DNA from: Pseudomonas sp. ADAK18
Lineage (GTDB): Bacteria > Pseudomonadota > Gammaproteobacteria > Pseudomonadales > Pseudomonadaceae
Length of the DNA: 64,000 nucleotides
Assembly: GCF_012935695.1 (NCBI RefSeq)
Contig: NZ_CP052859.1
Location: forward strand, 351,001-415,000
Reading direction: 5' to 3'
Positions 24,529 through 34,458 of this stretch are shown one piece after another. The translations under genes were made by a program, and so were the position numbers. The notes under the pieces are model-generated. The model made no database searches. It worked only from the letters and a program-made list of their open reading frames with translations, and had not been told where the DNA came from. How positions within the stretch are numbered: the stretch's first letter is position 1; every line of letters starts with the position of its first letter.

Positions 24529-25692
24529 TTATCTGTAAATTCGGCGCTCTGGTTTTGCTGGGCCTCGACGCTCGCCGGTGTAGGGGTCGAATGCACCGAG
24601 GTGACTAAGGTCACTGTTTCGATAAGCTTCTAATTCGCCTTTTTTGGAATCCCATTCATAGAGTTTCCTCCCTTTAGCATCTATCCAACGCTCACGTAAG
24701 CCGCTCCCGCCTTGCCTTGGCGTCACGGGTCTTTGTTCTATCAGGCCTGGGAAGCCCGTTATGTCTTCAGTTTTGGGTGCAGGAAAGTAATCATGGTCCG
24801 GGTTTCTCAACCCCTTCCGAGGTTCGTTAACCACCACATATAGCGGCCTGACCCCCGACTCCACCGGAAACACCAGAATAAAATCCCGATACCCCGGCGG
24901 GTAAATAGGGTTCACCAAAATCTGCTTCGCCGCCTCAGTCGGCGGATAGATCCACATCACCGGGGCTTGCGGCGCAGCTTCTAATGCCGGAATGCCCAGG
25001 GTGTCGCCAGGATCAACGGCAGGTGTCCAAATCAGCTCCACACCTTCACCGAGATCCGCCACAAATTGACTGTCTCGGTTCTGGAACTGAACCACATCTA
25101 TCATCTGCCAATCGGCATTCTTACCGGTGTAAAACCCATACCCCTTGAGTGTCCCGTCGGTGCTTTGCTCGACATGCAGGCGCATCTGCGAGCGGGCTTG
25201 TCGCAGGTTCCGGAGCTGGTCTTCGCTATAGAGCGCGCTGTCCCCAAGCTGTGACGGCCAAGCCAGCGCCACCAGCCCTGTCAACAGGCCTCCCGCTGCG
25301 GCACCGACGGTCGCCGCTGCTGACTCCAGCGCCGCCGTGCGCAACACAAGCTGGCCAAGCCCGACGGGCAGGGCGCTGCCACTGATCTTCTTGAGAGACA
25401 CGCCGCCGCGGCTGTCCACCTCACGCCCGCCCAGTAGGGTGAAGTGGCCGTAATCCTTGATCAGCTCAAGCGGTACATAACCGCTCGGGTTGTTGTAGCT
25501 GATGATGCCGTTGGGCAGTTGGCACGACTTGGCGAATACGTAGCCTGGAACCTTGGTGGGTTCAGGCTTGGAAGCGGGGATGGTGTCGGGAACATCAATG
25601 AACGGTGAATAAGGCGCCCGCGAAGGTTGCGGGGTCAGAATTCGCTGTCTCAGCTGTTCTTTTTCGGTAATCGGATAAGCGCGTTCTGGCAT
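24529..25692 (-). CDS. Short S-type pyocin-domain protein with colicin E3-type rRNase C-terminus
   Basis: A 387-aa antibacterial toxin. The C-terminal ~95 residues match the colicin E3/cloacin cytotoxic domain, which cuts 16S rRNA at the decoding site: HDYFPAPKTEDITG, then GRKLYEWDSKKGELEAYR and LGAFDPYTG. Aligned by eye to colicin E3, Asp510, Glu515, Glu517 and Arg545 correspond to D348, E353, E355 and R383, but His513 is replaced by Lys351. The middle (about 170-290, with PIYPPGYRDFILVFPVESGVRPLYVVV) resembles the pyocin S domain, preceded by a hydrophobic Ala/Gly-rich stretch. Usual S-pyocins and colicins are 550-770 aa; the long receptor-binding part is absent. No signal peptide. The delivery route is therefore unclear. 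Confidence 0.9.
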   Translation of the reverse strand: MPERAYPITEKEQLRQRILTPQPSRAPYSPFIDVPDTIPASKPEPTKVPGYVFAKSCQLPNGIISYNNPSGYVPLELIKDYGHFTLLGGREVDSRGGVSLKKISGSALPVGLGQLVLRTAALESAAATVGAAAGGLLTGLVALAWPSQLGDSALYSEDQLRNLRQARSQMRLHVEQSTDGTLKGYGFYTGKNADWQMIDVVQFQNRDSQFVADLGEGVELIWTPAVDPGDTLGIPALEAAPQAPVMWIYPPTEAAKQILVNPIYPPGYRDFILVFPVESGVRPLYVVVNEPRKGLRNPDHDYFPAPKTEDITGFPGLIEQRPVTPRQGGSGLRERWIDAKGRKLYEWDSKKGELEAYRNSDLSHLGAFDPYTGERRGPAKPERRIYR

Positions 25693-25919
25693 GACTGGCT
25701 CACTTCCCTGTGCAGGGGAGTGAGCCTATGAGAGCGGGCGAGAGACTGAAATTCTCGTTGTTCGATGGTGTGCGTGGGAAAAGTCATTTTGAGCAACGGG
25801 CTCCTATAACTCAGCCTGGGAGCGGCAAGATTCGGGTTCTCGTTTATTTAACGTTTTCGTACTCGCTGGTTTCACACTCGGTGATCGTGCGGAGAAAACT
25901 CAGGGCTCGCGGGGCTCAA

Positions 25920-26210
25920 TCAGCTTAGGTAATGAACCTCTGGTGCAAGATCCGGGTATTCGATCGCCATATCTGTAAGGCACTGCCGCATGAGCTTTGC
26001 GTCGCGGGGTAAGTGTTCCGAGAAAACACTCCAGCCAACGAGTTCCAGTTTTATTGGCATCTCCACCAGGCCGGTGATGGCATCCCAGAAGGCGTCCCAG
26101 TTATAGCCGTACCAGTCGGGGAAGCTGAGTGCGTTGCTCAGGGTTGAATGGAGTTCGCCCGAGTCCTTGACGCTACTTAAGTCAATTTCTACAACGGGTA
26201 ATCTAGCCAC
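25920..26210 (-). CDS. Barstar family RNase inhibitor, solitary
   Basis: A 96-aa protein with the barstar fold signature: VEIDLSSVKDSGELHSTLSNAL, then the inhibitor motif FPDWYGYNWDAFWDAITG, whose acidic and aromatic residues plug the active site of barnase-type RNases. Start is GTG 26210, with GGAG five bases upstream. No barnase-like gene is found in the window, so it is an orphan inhibitor; it lies 227 bases upstream of an rRNase bacteriocin gene on the same strand. It may protect against incoming barnase-type toxins from rivals (inference). Confidence 0.9.
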   Translation of the reverse strand: MARLPVVEIDLSSVKDSGELHSTLSNALSFPDWYGYNWDAFWDAITGLVEMPIKLELVGWSVFSEHLPRDAKLMRQCLTDMAIEYPDLAPEVHYLS

Positions 26211-26260
26211 CTATTCTCCGAGATGCGTTTGGCCTAGAGGTTTGAGCCTGATAAGAGTTG

Positions 26261-26629
26261 TCAGAGCACGTGCCTGGAAATCAACTTCGATATTTCAACA
26301 ATCGAAGTCTTCCCGGTAAATTCAAACTTAACCTTCCCCACCGACGAAAAATAAATCTCCAACTCCGAATCCAGGTCAAACGTGCCAGACGTTTCCACCG
26401 AATACGCGACGATGTTTTTATAGGGCAGGGAGGTGAAGTCTTTCTTACTGCCGGTGATGCCTTGCACATTCACGGCGATGATGCGCTTGGTGGTGAAGAC
26501 CACGCCGTCGCGCATGGCTTTGTAGGAGTCGATGACGTGTTCGTCATCCAGCAGCAGGGACGATACGCGTTCGGCGTATTCGTTGTTTTGTTTGAGTTTG
26601 AAGAAGCCTTTGTTGTTGAAGTCGATCAT
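26261..26629 (-). CDS. Bacterial PH-domain protein (PF08000-like)
   Basis: A 122-aa small cytoplasmic protein. It follows the bacterial pleckstrin-homology family: LLLDDEHVIDSYKAMRDGVVFTTKRIIAVNVQGITGSKKDFTSLPYKNI and the highly typical YSVETSGTFDLDSELEIYFSS. The fold is known in this family but the biochemical role is not established. The start ATG 26629 has AGGA eight bases upstream. It lies between the 108-aa unknown and the barstar gene, all on the minus strand. Confidence 0.88.
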   Translation of the reverse strand: MIDFNNKGFFKLKQNNEYAERVSSLLLDDEHVIDSYKAMRDGVVFTTKRIIAVNVQGITGSKKDFTSLPYKNIVAYSVETSGTFDLDSELEIYFSSVGKVKFEFTGKTSIVEISKLISRHVL

Positions 26630-26679
26630 GTTGACGGTCCTTGTGGTGAGCCAGTGAGGGCGCGTTTTCGTTGACGTCC

Positions 26680-26704
26680 ATCGCGGGCAAGCCCGGCTCC
26701 CACA
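26680..26704 (+). repeat. Single REP sequence
   Basis: ATCGCGGGCAAGCCCGGCTCC followed by CACA is one arm of the same REP family found as REPINs elsewhere in the window. No partner arm is nearby. It fills most of the 86-base gap between two small genes. Confidence 0.8.
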
Positions 26705-26715
26705 GGGGAGCTGTG

Positions 26716-27042
26716 TCACTGGATGGCTTTGAGGTAGTCCTTGAGTGCGTCGAGCGGCGTGTTCAGTTCCTCAAGCGTTGGGGCTTGGTGAACGTCAGTC
26801 GCCAGTTTTTGCAGCTCGCGACCCAGCACGGTGTCGGCACCTAAGGCGTGCAAAGCCTGCGCGATGCATTCATCGAGCTTGAGTTGAATGGCATCGAGGT
26901 CTCCTTTGCGCACCAGCAACCCAAACACTTCCCTCTCATACTCGCTCATGATCAGATCATCCCGCAAAACCGGGCTGCCACCGTCCGTCTCATAAGCCAA
27001 TTTGAGGGCGAATAGCGCCACCGTCTCCAGCGTCAATTCCAT
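26716..27042 (-). CDS. Unrecognised small helical protein, 108 aa
   Basis: I recognise no family. The product starts MELTLETVALFALKLAYETD and is predicted mostly helical, acidic and soluble, with heptad-like leucines (LDAIQLKLDECIAQALHALG). The ATG at 27042 has AGAGGA nine bases upstream. It is the first of six same-strand genes running away from tRNA-Leu and the bidirectional terminator at 27099-27133. Confidence 0.7.
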   Translation of the reverse strand: MELTLETVALFALKLAYETDGGSPVLRDDLIMSEYEREVFGLLVRKGDLDAIQLKLDECIAQALHALGADTVLGRELQKLATDVHQAPTLEELNTPLDALKDYLKAIQ

Positions 27043-27098
27043 GGTCCAGGTTCCTCTGCTGTCTCGTGTGCCCGCCAACCGGCACTTTTCTACAGGCG

Positions 27099-27133
27099 AA
27101 AAAAAAGACCTTGAATTTCAAGGTCTTTTTTTA
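27099..27133. terminator. Bidirectional rho-independent terminator behind tRNA-Leu
   Basis: A long perfect hairpin (GACCTTGA / TCAAGGTC extended by A and T runs, 27101-27114 with 27118-27131) begins 3 bases after the encoded CCA of tRNA-Leu, read on the minus strand. The A run and T run give U-tails in both directions. Confidence 0.9.
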
Positions 27134-27136
27134 AGA

Positions 27137-27221
27137 TGGTGCCCCGAGGGAGACTCGAACTCCCACTCCTTTCGAAAACGGATTTTGAATCCGCCGCGTC
27201 TACCAATTCCGCCATCAGGGC
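27137..27221 (-). tRNA. tRNA-Leu, anticodon CAA
   Basis: The minus strand reads GCCCTGATGGCGGAATTGGT at the 5' end, with a seven-pair acceptor stem closing on GGGGC-A and an encoded CCA end. The anticodon loop TTCAAAA carries CAA, reading the UUG codon. A long variable arm (TTTTCGAAAGGA) is typical of class II leucine tRNAs, and the T-arm is GGGAGTTCGAGTCTCCC. 85 bases. It is a single-gene unit with its own promoter and terminator. Confidence 0.97.
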
Positions 27222-27234
27222 TCAATGGCGGCGA

Positions 27235-27263
27235 AGTATAGAGATGAGATTACCGTTGGTCAA
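27235..27263 (-). promoter_or_regulatory. Sigma-70 promoter of tRNA-Leu
   Basis: On the minus strand TTGACC and TATACT are separated by exactly 17 bases, ending 13 bases before the mature tRNA 5' end. Both boxes match consensus at five of six positions or close to it. Confidence 0.8.
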
Positions 27264-27329
27264 TCACGTTTCATGGTCTATTTTCACTATTTCCGCTAGA
27301 CTTCCCGGCCCTGCTAGACGAACCCCATC

Positions 27330-29500
<2,171 letters not shown>

Positions 29501-29543
29501 GTTTTCCGACCCTAAGATTCACTATTTGCAACTGGAGTGCTAA

Positions 29544-29882
29544 ATGAGCTTTTTTATCTCTAATGCCATGGCTGATGCCGCTGCGCCGGCCGCTGCCGGT
29601 CCCCTGGGTGGTGGTTTTGAGTGGATTTTCCTGGTCGGCTTCCTGGTCATCTTCTACCTGATGATCTGGCGTCCACAGGCCAAGCGCGCCAAAGAGCAGA
29701 AGAACCTGCTGGGCAGCTTGCAGAAAGGCGACGAAGTTGTGACCACCGGCGGTATCGCTGGCAAGATCACCAAGGTTTCCGATGCTTTCGTGGTTCTGGA
29801 AGTCTCCGACACCGTAGAAATGAAGTTCCAGAAGGGCGCCATCGCCGCCACGCTGCCAAAAGGCACGCTCAAAGCGATCTAA
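29544..29882 (+). CDS. yajC: Sec translocon accessory subunit YajC
   Basis: A 112-aa single-span inner-membrane protein. The membrane segment WIFLVGFLVIFYLMIWRPQAKR is followed by the conserved cytoplasmic part KEQKNLLGSLQKGDEVVTTGGIAGKI. It associates with SecDF. The gene order tgt-yajC-secD-secF is standard for gammaproteobacteria. Confidence 0.97.
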   Translation: MSFFISNAMADAAAPAAAGPLGGGFEWIFLVGFLVIFYLMIWRPQAKRAKEQKNLLGSLQKGDEVVTTGGIAGKITKVSDAFVVLEVSDTVEMKFQKGAIAATLPKGTLKAI

Positions 29883-29903
29883 GTTCCAACCTTTACCAAT
29901 CGA

Positions 29904-29924
29904 CGGGGCGCGCAAGGCGCCCCG
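29904..29924. repeat. Stem-loop in yajC-secD spacer
   Basis: CGGGGCGC and GCGCCCCG form a strong GC stem 20 bases before secD. No U-run; possibly a mRNA-processing or stability element. Confidence 0.45.
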
Positions 29925-29944
29925 CGTTATAAGCGGGCGGCGTG

Positions 29945-31813
29945 ATGCTGAACAAATACCCTCTGTGGAAATACGTACTGATCCTGGCGGTGCTGGCGAT
30001 CGGTTTTATTTATTCCGCTCCCAATCTCTATCCTGATGACCCGGCGATCCAGATCACTGGCGCCAGCACTGCGTTGCAGGTCAATCAGGCTGATCTGGAC
30101 CGCACGAGCAAAGCGCTCACCGACGCGGGTATCCAGGTTAAAGCGGCAACATTGGCAGCTGATGGCAAGGGCGGTTTGTTGCGCCTGACCAAGCAAGAAG
30201 ACCAATTGCCGGCCAAAGACGTTGTGCGCAAGATCATGGGTGATGACTACGTCGTCGCGCTGAACCTGGCACAGACCACGCCAAAATGGCTGCGCAGCAT
30301 TGGCGCGCACCCGATGAAGCTGGGTCTGGACTTGTCCGGTGGTGTGCACTTCCTGTTGGAAGTGGACATGGACAAGGCCCTCGATGCTCGCCTGAAGGTC
30401 TATGAAGGCGATGTGAAGAGCCTGCTGCGTAAAGAGAAGTTGCGCTATCGCAGCCTGCCGCAGCTCAACGGTGCCATCCAGCTGGGCTTTGCTGACGAAG
30501 CAACCCGCGAACAGGCCCGTGCGCTGATCCGCAAGAACTTCAACGATTTCGACATTGTTCCGGCCGACCTCAATGGTCAAGCGGTACTGCGTCTGGCGAT
30601 GACCCCGGCCAAGCTGGCGGAAATCCGTGAATACTCCATCAAGCAGAACTTGACCACGGTACGTAACCGCGTCAACGAGCTGGGTGTGGCCGAGCCGCTG
30701 GTTCAGCGCCAGGGTGCCAACCGCATCGTGGTTGAGCTGCCGGGCGTGCAGGACACCGCTGAAGCCAAGCGGATCCTCGGCAAGACCGCCAACCTCGAGT
30801 TCCGTCTGGCTGCAGAGCCAGGTGCTTCGAAAGCCACTTCCGAAACCTTCGAGTTCCGCGAAGGCAACCGACCTGCGGCTCAGATCGAGCGTGGCCTGAT
30901 CATCACCGGTGACCAGGTGACTGATGCCAAGGCTGGTTTCGGCGAGCATGGGACGCCCGAAGTGAACATCCGTCTGGATGGTCATGGTGGCGAGCTGATG
31001 AACCGCGCGACCCGCAGCAACGTCGGTCGCAGCATGGCGGTGATCTTCATCGAGCAGCGTCCGGTCACCACCTACACCAAGCAGATGGTCAACGGTGTCG
31101 AGAAAGACGTACCGGTGCAGACCTTCAAGGAAGAGAAGAAGATCATCAGCCTGGCGACTATCCAGTCGCCGCTGGGTGCTCAATTCCGTATCACGGGCCT
31201 GAACGGCCAGGGCGAATCGTCCGAGCTGGCGCTGCTGCTGCGTGCCGGTGGTCTGGCGGCACCGATGTACTTCGCTGAAGAGCGCACCATCGGCCCTAGC
31301 CTGGGTGCTGACAACATCACCAAAGGTATCGATGCTTCCCTGTGGGGCATGCTGTTCGTGTCGCTGTTCATCATGGCCATCTACCGCTTCTTCGGTTTGA
31401 TCGCCACGGTCGCACTGGCGGTGAACATGGTGCTGCTGCTGGCCTTGATGTCGCTGCTGGGGGCTACGCTGACCCTGCCAGGCATCGCCGGTATCGTACT
31501 GACCATGGGTATGGCGGTGGACGCCAACGTGCTGATCTTCTCGCGGATTCGTGAAGAGATCGCCGCCGGCATGACCGTGCAAAGGGCAATCAACGAAGGC
31601 TTCGGCCGGGCATTTACCGCGATTCTCGACGCCAACCTGACCACGCTGTTGGTCGGCGGTATCCTGTTTGCGATGGGCACAGGTCCAGTCAAAGGCTTTG
31701 CGGTGACCATGTCCCTCGGGATCTTTACCTCGATGTTCACGGCCATCATGGTGACCCGCGCAATGGTCAACCTGATCTTTGGCGGGCGTGACTTCAAGAA
31801 GTTGTGGATTTAA
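29945..31813 (+). CDS. secD: Protein translocase subunit SecD
   Basis: A 622-aa inner-membrane protein with six membrane segments and a large periplasmic domain after the first. SecD with SecF uses the proton gradient to help pull proteins through SecYEG. Visible: N-terminal LNKYPLWKYVLILAVLAIGFIYS, the LGLDLSGGVHFLLEVDM motif, and the C-terminal MGMAVDANVLIFSRIREE segment conserved in RND-type translocases. ATG 29945 is preferred over the GTG one codon before. It is followed by secF after 9 bases. Confidence 0.97.
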   Translation: MLNKYPLWKYVLILAVLAIGFIYSAPNLYPDDPAIQITGASTALQVNQADLDRTSKALTDAGIQVKAATLAADGKGGLLRLTKQEDQLPAKDVVRKIMGDDYVVALNLAQTTPKWLRSIGAHPMKLGLDLSGGVHFLLEVDMDKALDARLKVYEGDVKSLLRKEKLRYRSLPQLNGAIQLGFADEATREQARALIRKNFNDFDIVPADLNGQAVLRLAMTPAKLAEIREYSIKQNLTTVRNRVNELGVAEPLVQRQGANRIVVELPGVQDTAEAKRILGKTANLEFRLAAEPGASKATSETFEFREGNRPAAQIERGLIITGDQVTDAKAGFGEHGTPEVNIRLDGHGGELMNRATRSNVGRSMAVIFIEQRPVTTYTKQMVNGVEKDVPVQTFKEEKKIISLATIQSPLGAQFRITGLNGQGESSELALLLRAGGLAAPMYFAEERTIGPSLGADNITKGIDASLWGMLFVSLFIMAIYRFFGLIATVALAVNMVLLLALMSLLGATLTLPGIAGIVLTMGMAVDANVLIFSRIREEIAAGMTVQRAINEGFGRAFTAILDANLTTLLVGGILFAMGTGPVKGFAVTMSLGIFTSMFTAIMVTRAMVNLIFGGRDFKKLWI

Positions 31814-31822
31814 GGGGCTGCC

Positions 31823-32737
31823 ATGTTACGTACAATCAACTTCATGGGCGTTCGCAACGTTGCGTTCGGCGTCACTGTGCTCCTTACCGTCCTGGCGTTG
31901 TTCAGCTGGTTCCATAAGGGCCTGAACTATGGTCTGGACTTCACCGGCGGTACGCTCATCGAGCTGACCTACGAGAAGGCAGCCGATGTTACCCAGGTGC
32001 GGACCGAGCTGAACCAGGCCGGTTACCACGAGGCCATCGTGCAGAGTTTCGGTGCGACTACCGACCTGCTGGTGCGTATGCCAGGCGAAGACCCGCAATT
32101 GGGTCACCAGGTAGCCGAGGCCTTGCAGAAGGCTGGTGGCGACAACCCGGCAACGGTCAAGCGCGTCGAGTTCGTGGGTCCGCAAGTGGGTGAAGAGCTG
32201 CGCGACCAAGGCGGCCTCGGCATGCTGATGGCGCTGGGCGGCATCCTGATCTACCTGGCGTTCCGCTTTCAGTGGAAGTTCGCGGTCGGCGCCATTGTGT
32301 CGCTGATCCACGACGTGGTGGTGACCGTGGGTATCCTGGCCTATTTCCAGATCACCTTCGACCTGACGGTCTTGGCAGCGGTGCTGGCGATCATTGGTTA
32401 CTCCCTCAACGACACCATCGTGGTATTTGACCGGGTTCGCGAGAACTTCCGGGTACTGCGCAAGGCGACGCTGATCGAGAACATCAACATCTCCACCACC
32501 CAGACCCTGCTGCGCACCATGGCGACATCGATCTCGACGTTGTTGGCGATTACCGCGCTGATGGTGTTCGGTGGCGACAACCTGTGGGGCTTCTCGCTGT
32601 CGCTGTTTATCGGCGTGCTGGCAGGTACCTACTCGTCGATCTACATCGCCAACGTGGTGCTGATCTGGCTGAACCTCAACAGCGAAGATTTGATCCCTCC
32701 GGCCAGCACTGGCAAGGAGGTCGACGACCGTCCTTGA
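31823..32737 (+). CDS. secF: Protein translocase subunit SecF
   Basis: A 304-aa partner of SecD with six membrane segments. The landmarks GLNYGLDFTGGTLIEL near the N-terminus and GYSLNDTIVVFDRVREN in the membrane part are intact; the latter contains the polar residues needed for proton flow. It ends the operon, with a strong terminator 30 bases downstream. Confidence 0.97.
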   Translation: MLRTINFMGVRNVAFGVTVLLTVLALFSWFHKGLNYGLDFTGGTLIELTYEKAADVTQVRTELNQAGYHEAIVQSFGATTDLLVRMPGEDPQLGHQVAEALQKAGGDNPATVKRVEFVGPQVGEELRDQGGLGMLMALGGILIYLAFRFQWKFAVGAIVSLIHDVVVTVGILAYFQITFDLTVLAAVLAIIGYSLNDTIVVFDRVRENFRVLRKATLIENINISTTQTLLRTMATSISTLLAITALMVFGGDNLWGFSLSLFIGVLAGTYSSIYIANVVLIWLNLNSEDLIPPASTGKEVDDRP

Positions 32738-32766
32738 TGGGCGATTGTTGATCTGCTGTTACAAAG

Positions 32767-32799
32767 AAGGCGCGAGTATTGAACTCGCGCCTTTTTTTT
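32767..32799 (+). terminator. Rho-independent terminator of the yajC-secDF transcript
   Basis: AAGGCGCGAGT and ACTCGCGCCTT form an 11-bp perfect stem with a five-base loop, followed by a run of eight T. Confidence 0.93.
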
Positions 32800-32860
32800 G
32801 GCTCCAAGGCTGGGTATAGCGCGGACGTTTCGGTCCGTTTGTGATGGTCAGGAGGTTCAT

Positions 32861-33409
32861 GTGAACAAGTCGTTGCTGGTTGGTGCGGTATTGGGTGCTG
32901 TCGGTGTGACTGCCGGGGGCGCTGTTGCCACCTACAGCCTGGTAAAAAGCGGCCCTGAGTATGCGCAAGTGCTGGCTGTGCAGCCGGTGAAAACCCAGAT
33001 CAAAACCCCGCGCGAGGTCTGCAAGGATGTCGCGGTAACCCGGCAGAAACCGGTACAGGATCAGCATCAGATCGTCGGTACGGTGGTTGGTGCGCTGGCC
33101 GGTGGTTTGTTGGGTAACCAGGTTGGTGGCGGTAATGGCAAGAAGCTGGCCACGGTGGCCGGTGCGGTCGGTGGCGGTTATGCCGGTAACAAGGTTCAGG
33201 AAGGTATGCAGAACCGTGATACCTACACCACGACTCAAACCCGCTGTAACACTGTGAATGACATCAGTGACAAGGTTGTCGGGTATGACGTGCGGTATCT
33301 GCTGGATGGCAAGGAAGGTTCCGTGCGCATGGATCGTGATCCGGGCGGCCAGATTCCGGTGAACAAGGAAGGGCAGTTGGTACTTGGCCAGAATCAGCCG
33401 GGCCAATAA
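32861..33409 (+). CDS. Glycine-zipper 2TM domain protein (SlyB/PcP-like)
   Basis: A 182-aa envelope protein. The N-terminus (VNKSLLVGAVLGAVGVTAGGAVATYSL) is a signal or anchor sequence. The centre holds a glycine-zipper domain of two Gly-rich helices, VGTVVGALAGGLLGNQVGGG and ATVAGAVGGGYAGNKV, seen in outer-membrane proteins such as SlyB. The tail GYDVRYLLDGKEGSVRMDRDPG is conserved in the family. Start is GTG 32861: a perfect AGGAGG lies five bases before it, whereas the open frame upstream crosses the promoter area. Two terminators isolate it as a single-gene unit. Confidence 0.9.
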   Translation: MNKSLLVGAVLGAVGVTAGGAVATYSLVKSGPEYAQVLAVQPVKTQIKTPREVCKDVAVTRQKPVQDQHQIVGTVVGALAGGLLGNQVGGGNGKKLATVAGAVGGGYAGNKVQEGMQNRDTYTTTQTRCNTVNDISDKVVGYDVRYLLDGKEGSVRMDRDPGGQIPVNKEGQLVLGQNQPGQ

Positions 33410-33456
33410 GTTGCCGTGATTGAGTGTTCTTCAGGGCTCACTCAAAAACCAGGCAT

Positions 33457-33486
33457 AAAAAAAGCACCCCTAGGGGTGCTTTTTTG
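33457..33486. terminator. Bidirectional terminator between convergent genes
   Basis: AAAAAAAGCACCCCT and AGGGGTGCTTTTTTT are exact reverse complements, giving U-tails for both the glycine-zipper gene and suhB. Confidence 0.93.
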
Positions 33487-33497
33487 TGCTCGCTCGC

Positions 33498-34313
33498 TTA
33501 GCGCTTCAGCGAAGCCGGCAGGTGCGGTTGGATCGCCGTCAGTACTGCCTTGAAGCATTTGGTGTTGCCGGCAACCACATGGCCCTTCTCCAGGAAGTCG
33601 TGACCGCCGGTGAAGTCGCTCACCAGGCCGCCTGCTTCTTGAATCAGCAGCGCGCCTGCAGCCATGTCCCACTCGGACAGGCCCGACTCCCAGAATGCGT
33701 CAAAACGACCAGCGGCCACGTAAGCCAGGTCCAGGCTTGCAGCGCCGGCGCGACGGATGCCAGCGGTCTGGCCTACTAGGGCGCGGAACATGCCCAGGTA
33801 GTTTTCCAGGTTGTCCATCTGGTCATCACGGAACGGGAAGCCTGTGCCCAGCAGGGCGCCGTCCAGGCTGGTGCGACCGCTGACGCGCAGGCGACGACCA
33901 TTGAGCTGGGCGCCACGGCCGCGGCTGGCGGTGAATTCTTCCTGGCGAACCGGGTCCAGAACAACAGCGTGTTCCAGGCGGCCACGGTATTTGCACGCGA
34001 TGCTCACGGCAAAGTGCGGGATGCCGCGCAGGAAGTTGGTGGTGCCATCCAGTGGGTCGATGATCCACAGGTAGTCTTCGCCTTCGCCGCTACCTTTGTG
34101 CAGGCCGGTTTCTTCACCGAGGATGCCGTGGGTAGGGTAGGCCTTGCGCAGAGCGTCGATGATTTTCTGTTCGGCGGCGCGATCCACCTCGGATACGTAA
34201 TCCTTGGCGTCTTTTTCGTCGACCTTGATGGTGTCCAGGCGCTCGATGGAGCGGAAGATCAATTCACTGGCGCTGCGGGCGGCGCGCAGCGCGATATTCA
34301 GCATGGGCTGCAT
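33498..34313 (-). CDS. suhB: Inositol-1-monophosphatase / Nus-factor SuhB
   Basis: A 271-aa Mg-dependent phosphatase of the IMPase family, in bacteria also part of the rRNA antitermination complex. The metal motif is split as expected: GEETG, then WIIDPLDGTTNFLRG, and later WDMAAGALLIQEAGG. All acidic ligands are present. Divergent from trmJ, an arrangement common in pseudomonads. Confidence 0.96.
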   Translation of the reverse strand: MQPMLNIALRAARSASELIFRSIERLDTIKVDEKDAKDYVSEVDRAAEQKIIDALRKAYPTHGILGEETGLHKGSGEGEDYLWIIDPLDGTTNFLRGIPHFAVSIACKYRGRLEHAVVLDPVRQEEFTASRGRGAQLNGRRLRVSGRTSLDGALLGTGFPFRDDQMDNLENYLGMFRALVGQTAGIRRAGAASLDLAYVAAGRFDAFWESGLSEWDMAAGALLIQEAGGLVSDFTGGHDFLEKGHVVAGNTKCFKAVLTAIQPHLPASLKR

Positions 34314-34458
34314 GGATGTGTCACCTAAGGTTGTTAAAGAAAGCCGAGCATTCTAGCAGAAACTTTCTTCAGGTGAAGGATGACGTTAGCTTTCATGGCA
34401 TAACCTTAGGCTGTTCTGTAAGATTTGCTCCCCTTTCCCGTGTCCGAGAGCGCCTCCC

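Noticed and set aside
25710..25928. 72-aa plus-strand frame upstream of the bacteriocin gene
   Set aside because: No ribosome-binding site, no recognisable protein, and it occupies the likely control region of the toxin gene. I see no clear P-box in that 227-base gap.
23700..27137. Attachment-site duplication of the tRNA-Leu 3' end
   Set aside because: I searched by eye for a second copy of the tRNA end near the far edge of the island and found none; no integrase gene is present.
29927..31582. 551-aa minus-strand frame opposite secD
   Set aside because: Shadow of secD; no ribosome-binding site or family resemblance.
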